A stretch of 64,000 nucleotides of DNA from Daedaleopsis sinensis (taxonomy: Eukaryota; Basidiomycota; Agaricomycetes; Polyporales; Polyporaceae), in the NCBI GenBank assembly GCA_033807695.1, contig CM066306.1:372001-436000 (forward strand), written 5' to 3'. Positions 47,921 to 59,477 of the stretch are shown piece after piece. The position numbers were made by a program, and so were the translations under genes. Under the pieces are notes generated by a model, which was not told the origin of the DNA, searched no databases, and worked only from the letters and a program-made list of their open reading frames with translations. How positions within the stretch are numbered: position 1 is the stretch's first letter; the number at the start of each line of letters is the position of its first letter.

Positions 47921-49947
47921 ATGTCTCAAGAAAACGAGAAGAGTTCAGTAAAACACCGCGAGTCCATCTCAGAGGACTACGAGGTCAAGCACATCGACGA
48001 CACCAAGGCGAACATCAAGCTCGCCAACCCCCTCGCCGGTATCCCTCATGACCAGCTTATGGAGGATGCGGCCGCATTCGCCAAAAGCCACGGCCTCGGT
48101 CACCTCCAGGAAGAGTTCAGGAAGGGCGCACTCGTCGCTCAAGACCCCACCCTCTTCGAGTCCCTTCCTCAGCTCTCCGAAGACGACAAGGCCGTCCTCC
48201 GCCGCGAGCTCACTCATCGGTGGGACCAGCCCATGCAGCTCTACTACCTCGTCATCCTCTGCTCCCTCTCCGCAGCGGTCCAGGGTGTACGTACCTTTTT
48301 TCCTTGCTCCGCCCTTATCGTGATTCTCATACGATACGCGATAGATGGACGAGTCGGTCATAAACGGCGCGAACCTCTTCTTCCCGGACCAGATCGGCAT
48401 CCCACAGGACGTGAGCACGAATCAGTGGCTCCTCGGTCTCGTCAACGGTGCCCCTTACGTACGTCCCCACGCCTGCCCCATTTGGCTCTGCTTCCGCTAA
48501 CCTTTCTCGTGCGAACAGCTCTGCTGTGGCCTTATCGGCTGCTGGCTCTCTGCGCCGATGAACAAGTATTGGGGCCGCCGCGGGACGATCTTCGTCGCCG
48601 CGTTCATCTCCTTCGCCGCCTGCATCTGGCAAGGTCTCACCAACACCTGGTGGCACATGTTCATCGCCCGGTTCATCCTTGGCTTCGGTATCGGCCCCAA
48701 GTCTGCGACTGTCCCCGTCTACGCCGCTGAATGTAGCCCGCCCGCGATTCGTGGTGCGCTGGTCATGATGTGGCAGATGTGGACCGCGTTCGGTATCATG
48801 ATCGGTACGGTGATGAGTCTCGCCTTCTACAACGTGGCCGACACGAAAGGCGTTACTGGTCTCAACTGGCGTCTCATGCTTGGCTCGGTAAGTACTCTAC
48901 TCCTTCGGATTTCGATGCTCGTCAGGATGCTCACGAACTGTCCATCAGGCTGGCGTCCCCGCTCTTTTCATCATGTCCCAGGTCTTCCTCTGCCCCGAGT
49001 CTCCCCGCTGGCTTATCTCCAAGGGCCGCTACGACAAAGCATACCATTCGATCAGACGCCTCCGCCGTTCGTCCATCCAGGCTGCCCGCGACCTGTACTA
49101 CATCCACGTCCTGCTCGAGGCCGAGACCGAAATTCAGACCGGCCGCAACCTACTCGTCGAGATGTTCAAGGTGCCCCGTAACCGCCGCGCGACGCTCGCG
49201 TCAACGATCGTCATGTTCATGCAGCAGTTCTGCGGCGTGAACGTCATCGCGTACTACTCGTCGAACATCTTCGCCCAGGCCAACTTCTCGCACATCCAGG
49301 CCCTCCTCGCCTCCTGGGGCTTCGGAATGCTCAACTGGGTGTTCGCACTCCCCGCCGTGTACACAATCGACACCTTCGGGCGGCGGAACCTGCTGCTCGT
49401 CTCATTCCCGCTCATGTCCCTCTTCCTGCTCATGACGGGCTTCGCGTTCTACATCCCCGAGGGCAACGCGCGGATCGCGATTGTCGCGCTCGGCATTTAC
49501 CTCTTCACGATGGCGTACTCTCCCGGAGAGGGTCCCGTGCCGTTCACGTACTCGGCCGAGGCGTTCCCGCTCTACATCCGCGACACGGGCATGGCGTACG
49601 CCACGGCCGTGCTCTGGTTCTTCAACTTCGTCGTCGCGATCACGTTCCCGCGCCTGCTGAACGCGTTCACGGCCCCCGGCGCGTTCGGCTGGTACGCGGG
49701 CTGGAACGCGATCGGGTTCGTGCTCATCCTGCTCTTCCTGCCCGAGACGAAGGCGCTGTCGCTCGAGGAGCTCGACCAGGTGTTCTCCGTGCCCACGCGT
49801 GTGCATGCCGCGTACCAGCTCAAGGCGCTCCCGCGCAACATCAAGAAGTACATCTTCAGGATGAAGGTTCAGCCGCTCCCGCCGCTGTACGAGCACGAGA
49901 GCATGATCGGCGAGAAGACGTACGCGCCTGCTGGTGCTGGGCACTGA
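47921..49947 (+). CDS. MFS sugar porter
   Basis: Four exons (47921-48286, 48345-48458, 48519-48887, 48949-49947) encode 615 residues of a proton-coupled sugar porter in the plasma membrane. A long cytosolic N-terminus (about 90 residues) precedes 12 predicted membrane helices. Signature blocks are GMDESVINGANLFFPDQIGI, MNKYWGRRGTIF, ARFILGFGIGPKSATVPVYA, CPESPRWLISKGRYDKA, MQQFCGVNVIAYYSSNIF, TIDTFGRRNLLLVSFP, SPGEGPVPFTYSAEAFPLYI and LPETKALSLEELD. The sequence resembles fungal porters for myo-inositol, polyols or hexoses; the substrate is not predictable from sequence alone. It appears intact. Confidence 0.93.
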
Positions 49948-50967
49948 GCTGGCTGCCGTGTGGAGGATTGTATTCTCGTGTTCCGAAATTTGCCGCTGAT
50001 GATACCGTTCCGATCTGTATGCCTACCGCCCCCACCACGTATTAATGTCTGCAACTGTCGTGCTCGATCTGTATTTTTAGTATTTCTCTATTCGTACCCA
50101 ATGCATTGTTGTCTTGACACGCTCATTTAGGCGCGAGATTACCAGTCTAGTAATCAGAGCGTTAATCCGCTTAAGAGTACTAGCTCGAGCGCTTCCACGC
50201 GTTTTCCTCTCTTCTTCTGACCACGATCATTTCAACGAGTCCAAGTCTGAGTCCGACTGAAAGCTCCATGGATCTGGTTTTTTACCTCAGAATCTGCACT
50301 GGAAACCTCGCTACTGAGCTCTATAGTTGCATTACCAGGCACCCCGTCGCCTAACCCCGCGTGCAATCTCTGCTCGTGCAAGCACACATCTGTCCACGCT
50401 CGACGCTCCCACCGCTAATGAGGATACATCTATTCCGCCGGCTCCAGTATCAGCAGTACGTGCGATAGTTGCGCAATGCGTGGCAATGTCGTTCATTTGC
50501 TTATATCGTCCGACCCTCTCTCACAACTCTTCTTAGGTGGAAGGGTGACCCCTCTCATCGTACCACGCGCACTATCTAGCACAGCAACGCCTCTGAAATA
50601 CCCGCACAGATCAATGCACACGTATCTCCATCCTCTAACCGAGCTAGTTACGCTAGGTCCCTTCGCGCCGCTAGCTCGCCGTCGAGAATGTCGTATCCAC
50701 GATCCGCAGCTCTTCCGTTCATTTTTTCACATCGCTCTGGCGGTCATTGCGGCGAAAAATTGGATGCAATCAAGATGCGACATGTGAAGCCTGGGCACTG
50801 GTAGGTCATGCACACGATGCTCAGGGCGCACCGTTCGGACAAGTCAATGAGGTTGGTCTGATCCTTGCAAGTTGCCCTGACGAAGAGACCCTAACCCAGG
50901 ATAAGAGCGCTTCGTGGAGGAGGAGGAGGATGAGGAGAGGCTTCGGCGAGCGTGGTAAAGCTGAACC
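49948..50967. other. intergenic
   Basis: I see the 3' flank of the sugar transporter and the promoter of the next gene, without an additional gene. Confidence 0.45.
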
Positions 50968-51004
50968 TATAAAATCGATGTTCGGGGAGTCAAGCGCATA
51001 TAAA
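50968..51004 (+). promoter_or_regulatory. two TATA-like boxes before the FLVCR-like gene
   Basis: TATAAAA at 50968-50974 and TATAAA at 50999-51004 lie 127 and 96 bp upstream of the ATG at 51095. Confidence 0.5.
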
Positions 51005-51094
51005 GTCCGGCACCCTGCCCCCACCGTCATACTATTTCCCCGCTCCTGGTGCATCCGCTGGTGGGAAGCTTCGGCTACGATAACTACGTCCACC

Positions 51095-53589
51095 ATGGCA
51101 GCCAAGTTCGAACTATCGAAATGCGAAGGTATTATCTCCTTTGTACACTCCATGTGAGAAGTCTCACTCCTGTTCGCGAGTATTTGTAGAAGGAGATGGC
51201 TCGACGGAATTGCCGTCTAGTAAGTCCACGTCCGCAAGCTCCAAGGTCCTGTTTGGGTTTAGGTGGACCTCGACAATCATCTCAAACCAATCTATTCACA
51301 GTCAATGGATCGGGCTCCGTTGAAGAGTGCTCGGTGGACAGTCCTCAGAAATACCGGCGGTACAAACGACGTTGGGTAGGCCTGATTGCAGTGGTAAGTA
51401 CACAATCTAGTCTAATGATGGTGTATTCTGAACGCCCATTTCGAAGGTCATCTTGAATGTAGTTTCTGGTTTGGTTCTTGTGTGGTTTGGGCCGATCGCG
51501 AACAACGGTGCGTTCGCACGTGCACGTTCTCATATACCCCACCAGCTCAAGACTTACGGGCTCAGTCGTCGAGGAGTTCGGTTTCACGCTGGACCAGATA
51601 AACTGGTTCGGAAACGTTGTGAACGTCGTGTACCTGCCCTCCGCGGTCGTCGTTCCCTATCTCTACGGCAGACTGGGTGTCCGTGGAACGGTGAGCATGT
51701 CTGAAGTTCACGTCTGTTACCCACGGACTGACTGCAGCTTAGAGCTACATTGGCGCGGTCCTGTTCGTGATCTCAGCTTGGGTCCGCTATGCAGGCACCG
51801 CAAAGTCCTTAACAAAGGCCGGATCGTTCGCCCTTGTCATGCTCGGACAGGTGATACTTACTTTTGTCTTACAGAAGGTGTTTCACGCTAACGTACGTGG
51901 CGTCTTCCACAGCTCATCGGCGGCTTCTCCGTTCCCATCTTCCAGGTCCTGATCCCAAGCTACTCAGAGCGATGGTTCGACCTCCAAGGCCGGACTACTG
52001 CGACTATGATCATGGGACTCGGTGAGCGCGCGACTCTGCGTGTAGTTGCAGTGTACCCGAGGTGCTTATGCGACTCTCAGCAAACCCGGTCGGGAACGCT
52101 ATTGGACAGGTGGTACCGCCGCTGATCAGCACCACACGCCAGTCGGTGAGAGCGATGTGACCGAGTCGTCCGGACGCGCTCTGACAGCGAAGTAGATGCT
52201 GGTAATGGGGATCATCTTTACAGCTGCCGCTCCGGTCGTCTTCCTCGTTGGAGAGGCTCCACCAACCCCTCCCAGTGCGTGATAGACCTGTTTTGGTGTG
52301 TATTTCCCATCGACTGACCTGCCGCAGCGTTCGCCGCAACCCGCAAGCGTCCTTCGATGATGTCTCTTGTCCGCGCCATGCTCGGGAATTCGCCCCGGGA
52401 GGAGTACACCTTCATGACCGTACGGCAGAGAATAGACTTCGCTGTAATGGTCGTGGTGTTCGGTGTCATTGTTGGAGTGTAAGTCACTAGGTCTTCTCCC
52501 GTGACATTTTCTGATCATGATGATTGTGCAGCATCAATACTTTCACGATCCTAACTGCTCAACAGCTGGTACGCATCTCTTCATACGCAACGTTTTGACA
52601 ATTCTCTAAGGCGTCAACACAGGGACCATACGGATACTCCGCCGACACTGCTGGGCTGATGGGAGGAATACTTCTACTCATCGGTCTCGTCGCCGCAGCG
52701 ATCACTGCACCACTCTACGACCGCGTCTTCACACACCACCTGGCTCTGTCAATCAAAGCCACTGTGCCTGTCATGGCCGCATGCTGGCTCGCGCTCATCT
52801 GGGAAAGTGCGTTTGCTAATTTGTCTCTGCCGCCATCCTTGAATCGCTGAGAGCCTACCCTCTCCAGTCAAGCCCAACAACAAAGTCGCACTCTTCGTCA
52901 TCATGAGCATCATCGGAGGGACCAGTCTCAGTCTGCTCCCAGTGGTGTTGGAGCTCGCAGTGGAGATCACACGCAATGCGGACGGAAGCTCTGCGATCCT
53001 GTGGCTGTCGTACGTCCATCCCTCTCGTGTCTTCTGTGACAGCAGTTATCTCACTGATACACATCCTGTCCTATGATTTAGGTCAAACGTGTGCGGACTC
53101 GTATTCGTTCTCAGTGCGTATCAGATATCACTCTGCCACACGAGCCTTGTACTGACAGCTCCACCAACCGTACTACACGCGCGACGAAACGTATTACCAC
53201 ATGGCCACCTCTCGCGCTCGCCTTCCCGGCCTGCTGCACACGCCCGTCACCGCACTTCGTCCACCCTCGACACTTTCTCCACAGTCGAGGGCGCGCTACG
53301 AGCCGGACCCGACGCGAGTCCGCCCCTGAACATGCACCGCGCGATCATATTCCAAGCGGCCCTCGTTTCCGCCGCCGTCGCACTGGTATACCTCGTAGAA
53401 GGCAAGCAGACGCGGCGCGCGCAGGACGAGGACAGGTCCAAGCGAGACGCGGATGCCCTACAGCGACGGCAAGCCAGTGTCACGGTAGTCGAGGTCCCCG
53501 CAGACGACGGGGCAGCGGCAGAAGAGCCCGTGTCTGAGCATGAACTGGGCTCTACCAACGAGAACTCACACGAGCCGGCGCTGGGATGA
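51095..53589 (+). CDS. MFS transporter, FLVCR/MFSD7-like
   Basis: This is a multi-exon membrane transporter. The ATG at 51095 sits in a good context (ccaccATGG). Early exons join as MAAKFELSKCEEGDGSTELP, then INGSGSVEEC, then YKRRWVGLIAV. The body reads VILNVVSGLVLVWFGPIANN, EFGFTLDQINWFGNVVNVVY, GAVLFVISAWVRYAG, LIGGFSVPIFQVLIPSYSER, VINTFTILTAQQL, YGYSADTAGLMGGILLLIGL and KVALFVIMSIIGGTSLSLLP. These match the 12-helix FLVCR-related family, whose animal members move heme or choline. The C-terminal helix is MHRAIIFQAALVSAAVALVY, followed by a charged tail to TGA 53587-53589. The exon structure between about 53,115 and 53,285 is uncertain. Confidence 0.85.
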
Positions 53590-54772
53590 GCATGTGCGAT
53601 CGCCGATACTGTGTACGTCGCGGCAGGTGCATGTGCGGTGGTCATCGAACTTCTTGTCAGGCTGCGGTTGCGCATAGTCTCAGGCTGCAAATTCGAACGG
53701 ACGGCACTAGAATCTTCGGTTCAACTGTTCTGGGTTGGCAGGAGTTGCGGCTACCCTTGCAGACGTTGCCTGACCGGTGACTAGTGATCTCCGTGCTAGT
53801 AAGCCTTTGCAGTAACATAGACTATGGCATGGGCCGCGACCCTGCAACCGCGGCTCAGACTTACGGAGCTCGGGTTTGATACGAGTCCGGCAAGACAGTA
53901 ACTGGCGATTTTCCGTACAGTGAGTGGGTGATGTATGTGTCAACTGCTCACGTAAGGATCCTCCAGTTGCCGATAGTGATCTCGATTTTATGATGAGTAG
54001 ACATACCTGACCGTGCCAAAATCAGACTCAATTCTAATCCTGCTCGCCATGGGCCAGAATCCACTGTTAAGCCTGAAGTTGCTTTGCGGCGCGCAACTAT
54101 TCATCGGACGTGGTATCCTGAATAATGCAGAGAGGTTCATATGTTCGCTGTAGGCACGCGTCGCGATCTTTCTTGAATATCGAGAGGAGGGGGAGAGTAG
54201 GAGGAAGGAGGAAGGAGGAGGAAGGAGGAGGAAGAGGAGGAGGATCGGGCTCCGTCCGGGCCGGTGTCATATAGACGCTAAGTTCAGGCGCGCAAAATCA
54301 CAGCTGGTCGCAACTTAGCCGCAACGACATTATTAAGTTGCGACCTCCTCCTCCACTACCTCCAGATTGATGCTGCTCGACTAGCTTCCTGACCACCTCT
54401 TCTTCCTTGCTGTGAGCGTGGACACACGTTTGTATCACTAGATCTAGCTCTTTCCCAGGTCTACGACACACGGTCTCGGAGATAGACATCACGAGCAAAC
54501 CTTGAGGCAAGTCCTGCCTTTTTTCAACGATCATCGACATGTCTAACGCTCTCGTCGCCTGTGTTCCTACTGCTGCTGATTATCTGGTGCTGCTGTGACT
54601 GATCTTGGGCTCTTGTGTTCTCCGGATCGTCGCCGACGAACGCCAACTTTCCGACTCATCGACACTCTCCGGATTCTTTGACTATCCTCCCGCCGCTGCG
54701 ATGCGGATGAAAAGCCTAATCAACCCTGTGCGAGCAAAGACTCTAAGCAGGCGCTACGAATCGCCGCCCATC
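53590..54772. other. intergenic with purine tract and hairpin
   Basis: A (GGA)n-like purine tract runs through 54184-54247. The hairpin GTCGCAACTTA (54307-54317) facing TAAGTTGCGAC (54334-54344) follows. No gene is seen. Confidence 0.5.
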
Positions 54773-56376
54773 ATGACCCAAACGACTTCTCTCCAATACG
54801 AGGCCCCTTGTAAGTCTCCACTTTTGGGATCATTCGTCGCATCCACCATCCCAACACATTTGCCTGACGTATAACAGGGCCGGTCTACGCCCTTGATTGG
54901 TGCAAGTCCGCCGCGCCTGGACAACAGCTACGCCCCCGCTCCGCCTTCCGCCTCGGGATCGCCTCCCTAACAGCCGACTACCGCAATCGCATCGCGATCG
55001 TCGGGCTCCAGGATGAGCGGGTGCTTGTGGAAGACGACGAGTACGCAGACTACCCGGACTTTGTCACGCTCGTCGAGGCCCAGCATGGATACCCCGCAAC
55101 ACGTCTGCAATGGCAGCCAAGTACAGCGAACAGCTTCGCGTGGGCACAGAAGGCGGCCAGTGCGGAGCTGCTTGCGACGACGGGTGATGCGCTGAGGGTG
55201 TGGGAGTATGCGAGCGACGCGCCTGGGCCGGCGAATGCGGGAGGGGGTTATGTGGGCAGGGCGTCCAGTGGGGGAGGTCATCGATTGACGTTGAAGACGG
55301 CGTTATCTGGGGTGAGTTTTCTTCTCTCTCGTGTTGGGTATATAGGGGGTCTGCGGTAAGGACTATGCCGGGCGGTCTACGGTGCCAGAAGCCCAATCGC
55401 CTGCTGTGTCGAAGACTTGGAGTAATGCCCTTCTCCTCGAAGTCGTTGTCGTTTATCAATACATCCTCTGACTACTGGCACTCTCGCCCCAGCAAAGCAA
55501 AGTTCAGAACAACAACACCGGTGCCCCGCTCACCAGTTTTTCCTGGAACGAGAAATCGCCTTCGCTCGTTGTGACCTCCTCGATCGACACTACCTGCACC
55601 GTCTGGAACATCGACACTTCTACCGCGCTCACCCAGCTCATCGCTCACGACCGTGAGGTTTACGACGTCGCGTGGCTACCGGGCTCAACGGACATCTTCG
55701 TCTCTGTCGGCGCAGATGGTTCTCTCCGCGCATTCGACCTCCGCTCGCTTGAGCACTCCACCATCCTCTACGAGACCCCAGCGCCGAAGAACGTTCCGCC
55801 CCCGACTGCGAGCCCCAGCTCCTCCGCGCGGCCCCCGACGTCGCCCCTGCTGCGAATCGCGTTCAATCCCGCGGACTCGAACTACATGTCGACGTTCCAC
55901 ATGGACGGGTCGGACGTGCAGATCCTCGATATGCGGAGTCCTGGGCAGCCGGTGATGGAGCTCAGGGCGCACAAGGCGCAGGTGAATGCGCTTGGATGGA
56001 GCTCGACGAATTCGCAGCTTCTGGGCACAGTCGGTGCGTTCTATCCCCTCACTACACTAACAAGGGCTCCTCATCTGATCCAACTGCAACAGGCGACGAC
56101 TGCCAGCTCCTGCTCTGGGACCTCGCGCAATACACGTCGCAGAACCCGGCGGCGTCGCCGCGGAACGCGAGCACGGGCCTGAGCTCGCCCCGGCCGGACG
56201 CAAAGAAGCGGGTCGTCACGGACCCGGTGATGGCGTACACGGGTGCGAGCGAGATCACGAACATGGCGTGGTCGCCGCAGATCGCGGGCATGTCGATGAA
56301 CACGGGCCACACGACCGCGCCCGGCGAGTGGATCGCGGTCTCGATGGGCAAGTCCATCAAGGCGCTCAAGGTGTGA
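54773..56376 (+). CDS. WD40-repeat protein, DCAF7/WDR68 family
   Basis: Four exons (54773-54809, 54878-55311, 55493-56033, 56093-56376) encode 431 residues. The start MTQTTSLQYEAPWPVYALDW is typical of the DCAF7/WDR68 (HAN11, plant TTG1-like) family. WD repeats are visible as RIAIVGLQDE, SFSWNEKSPSLVVTSSIDTT followed by CTVWNIDT, VYDVAWLPGSTDIFVSVGAD, LRIAFNPADSNYMSTFHMDG, VNALGWSSTNSQLL, and ITNMAWSPQIAG to the end. This family is a scaffold for protein kinases (DYRK type) and E3 ligase adaptors in nucleus and cytosol. Compared with animal members there are inserted Ser/Pro loops (near residues 120-140 and 250). The in-frame upstream ATG at 54702 is less likely because the family starts at the chosen Met. 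Confidence 0.92.
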
Positions 56377-57076
56377 GCCTGCGAGCTGGGTGACCGTGTG
56401 GGGTTGGAAGATGTAGAGAGGAGGGAGCGATGTATGGTGTAGGAGTATGCTGCGACGTGCTGTCCGGAATGGACTGACGGTTGTATCTTTAAGTACTTTT
56501 GGCGAGAGTCGCTCACATTCTAACGGTCTGCGAGCACTTAGGATCTCCTCCACGCGGTCACCGATAGGTTTTTCTATCATCTTACCTGATCATGCTTACT
56601 TGGGAAGAATGGTATGTCGCATCCTCTTGTAGCGTCAACATTCATCTGGGGCGCGAGTATCGTTTACAATATGCATCCTCCGCTACTGTGCATCGACTTG
56701 CTTATATCGCATTGCCATCCCCGACAATGCCTACTTACAGACCGTCAGTAGCTCAGCGCTCAGGTCCCTTCGAGCTCGACGAGTTCTTGTGTGCATCGGG
56801 TACATCGACCGTATACCTGAACCTCGATATCTTCTAGGGACACAGTGGCGTAGATGCGTTTGTGAGTTATGATACGTCCAGTATACTGGGGGACTGTGGT
56901 GTCGCAGCGTGGGTCGAGTACGAATGTGTGTACGTAGGGAGTTTATCGAAGTTTCACCAGGTCGTGAGTGTCTCTCGATATCGAAATTGCAGGCAATATT
57001 TTACTGCTCTACAGGTCAAAGCTGATTCGGTTCAAATTGCGTGCAGCATATAAGAGCGATAACTATATACCCTCAT
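56377..57076. other. intergenic between convergent genes
   Basis: This is a 3' flank shared by the WD40 gene (plus) and the DUF6533 gene (minus). No gene is supported. Confidence 0.45.
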
Positions 57077-58898
57077 TCATGGGTCGCCGAACGACATCTC
57101 TGATAAGGTACTGACTCCTTCCGAGCCGCCGCTGGACATCTTCGCAGCAGTCTTTCGGATATTGAGCACGACTCGTGTGCAAAGTGCGCTATGCACCACC
57201 CGAACAGGCCTGTTGAAGAATGAGTCAGAATGTAAGCCATTGGTATGTAAGAGATTGTGATCCGAACATTTGCATACACGTCGATAGTTCTCTCTATGAT
57301 GGCGTTGCAGTGTGAGTTTTTCGTAATCATAGAGTCAGTGTACTCACCGGCGCCGCGAGTAGCATGACTGTGTTCGTTATAGTGAACTCTGTGATGAACG
57401 TAGTTGTAGTACAACATCAGCGCGGGCCACTGCAGACCGTTTTGAGGCGGCGGCAGCTGTGAAAACATACGTAGGATGACTGTGTAGAGAAATGATCCTA
57501 AGAGCTGTAGGTGAGTATTCCAATGACTCTTCAGAAGATTCGGCGGCACTAAGTCCATACCATCTCTATACATGATTTTATACAGAGGTGTTTCGAGTGA
57601 GCCTTGATCTAGTGGAAGTGTAAACGAAGCAATTGTGATTGGAATCAACTGTTGACCTCACATTCGCGATCAAGCTGTCGTTTTACAAGCGTAAGAGATA
57701 TGATTACTTGTACGCGACTCAGTTAGTAGAACGAGCACTGCGATGATTACTTACTTACCGCTCTCCGCGAGTATCAAGAGCAGGTAAGCGGGCCACGTAT
57801 CTTGATCGTCCTCGTAAACTGCGCAGCCAGCAATCATGAGAAGATATCCGGATGGATCTGCAAGTGCATGTCAGACAGATACAGCTTAGAGATGTCATGA
57901 GAACTTACATTCTGCGTAGATCACGGCCTCGTAGACAGCGTAGAGTGCGAACGGCTATGTGATGTTGAATCAAAGCCATCGCAATGATCCCAATGCCAGA
58001 GTTATTGAGACGACGCACGCTGAGCATACCGTATGCGCTGATCGAGAAGGCTACGACGTATTTGTTGAATCCCCAAATAGCCATAAACCGGACCATCAGT
58101 ATGACTGCGATAAGCCAGCTCGTATGAGCGAGTCTCAACGTCTCGCGAAATACAGACGGACTTTCGGAGACCAGTATGCCCGTGGTGTGTAGGACTGTCA
58201 GAAGAGGCGTGAAAGTCAGCCCACTGATACGATAATATTCCGATGACGGTACTTACACGCTAAGGTGAGATACAATTTCTTGCACGTCTAGACAAGGAAC
58301 GATGAGAGACGTTGTTCCATATTGCTGCGGCGACGGAAGTTACCTCAGAGTCATGGATTTTGAGGCTAGCTACGAATGAGTCAGCGTATGTGCAGTCATG
58401 GTTCGGAACAATCAGCCTGCCTAAACAGAATCAGAAGTACCACATCCACGAAAACGGTGTATTTGTTGAGGAAGTAAAGCATCTTCATGTAAGAAAGTCG
58501 TGACGGCCAAATGAGTGCGACCTGTGTAGCGATCAGTCTCTGTCTGTCCTGCAACTGTGTGGCGTGAGCGAGCATACCTCAGAGGGTAGCGTCGACAGGG
58601 TTTCGAGTGTCTGTCACGCAGTCGCCGACACCAGTTGTCAGGCCTGTGTGTTAGGAGATTATGATAACCTCGAACGCGCACCAAGAAGGTCAATGCGATG
58701 ACTGAGGTTGCGAAATCCAGCACTCAGTGACGACCTTTCATGTAGGCGCAGAGCACCACGAGCAATCACCTGTACAACACTAGTATACGATATCAATGAC
58801 ACCATAGTCTCGAGAAAGAGAATGTACAGCACCTTCGTAACCCACACAAAGTAGAGGCTGTCTATTGACACGTCTGTCTCATATGCTTGCGCTGACAT
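57077..58898 (-). CDS. DUF6533-type membrane protein
   Basis: This is a multi-intron gene for a seven-helix-like membrane protein of the DUF6533 family, which is strongly expanded in agaricomycetes. The first exon is MSAQAYETDVSIDSLYFVWV. Further exons read LDFATSVIALTFL, TLETLSTLPSE and VALIWPSRLSYMKMLYFLNK then YTVFVDVVLLILF (the DUF6533 core). They continue LAHTSWLIAVILMVRFMAIW, YAVYEAVIYAE, PSGYLLMIAGCAVYED, SLETPLYKIMYRDG and EFTITNTVMLLAAP. The final exon reads PVRVVHSALCTRVVLNIRKT and ends MSFGDP at the TGA 57077. A 14-nt micro-exon (57280-57293) is needed to keep the frame before the last exon. Some internal boundaries are tentative, and the function of the family is unknown. Confidence 0.7.
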
Positions 58899-59477
58899 GG
58901 CATAGGTGGAGGCGATCTTGTGCTCCTCTGAATGGGAATATACTGGTGGTGAGGTGATTGCAGAGCGTGCAGAGGGAGGCGTCAATGGATGAGAGAACGA
59001 GTGTTCACGACACTATTTAAAGGAAAGCGGACATGGGTGATAGCTTGGACATGATGCATCTGGTGTCTGCCAGCAACGATGGTGGAAGAGGCGAAGTCAG
59101 CATAGGATTGTCAGGCAGCGCTATCTCCGAGTGGTGTACATCAGATTACGTGTGGTCCAGCATCATGCATGTCCTCGGTGCAGTGTAACGTCAGACCACA
59201 CATGGACCACACCCAGATTCCAGGCATCATGTCCTGATGTACCGCTAGATGCCTGCCGTAGACATGGCTGACGCACAAAAGCATATAAGCTGAAGAGAGA
59301 GAAGAAACCAAAGAGTTGGCTATGAATCAACACAGACATACGGCACTCATGCGCGACAACGTGGCTATGTCGTTTCAACTTTCAAGGTAGTAGGGCCGTC
59401 CAAGACTTGATAGACACCGGCACCGTAGCTGCGTATTGGGACGATGATCATCAATTCATTTCACGGTGGCACTGTCG
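58899..59477. other. intergenic
   Basis: This is promoter sequence of the DUF6533 gene and 3' flank of the DUF4470 gene. No other gene was found. Confidence 0.4.
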
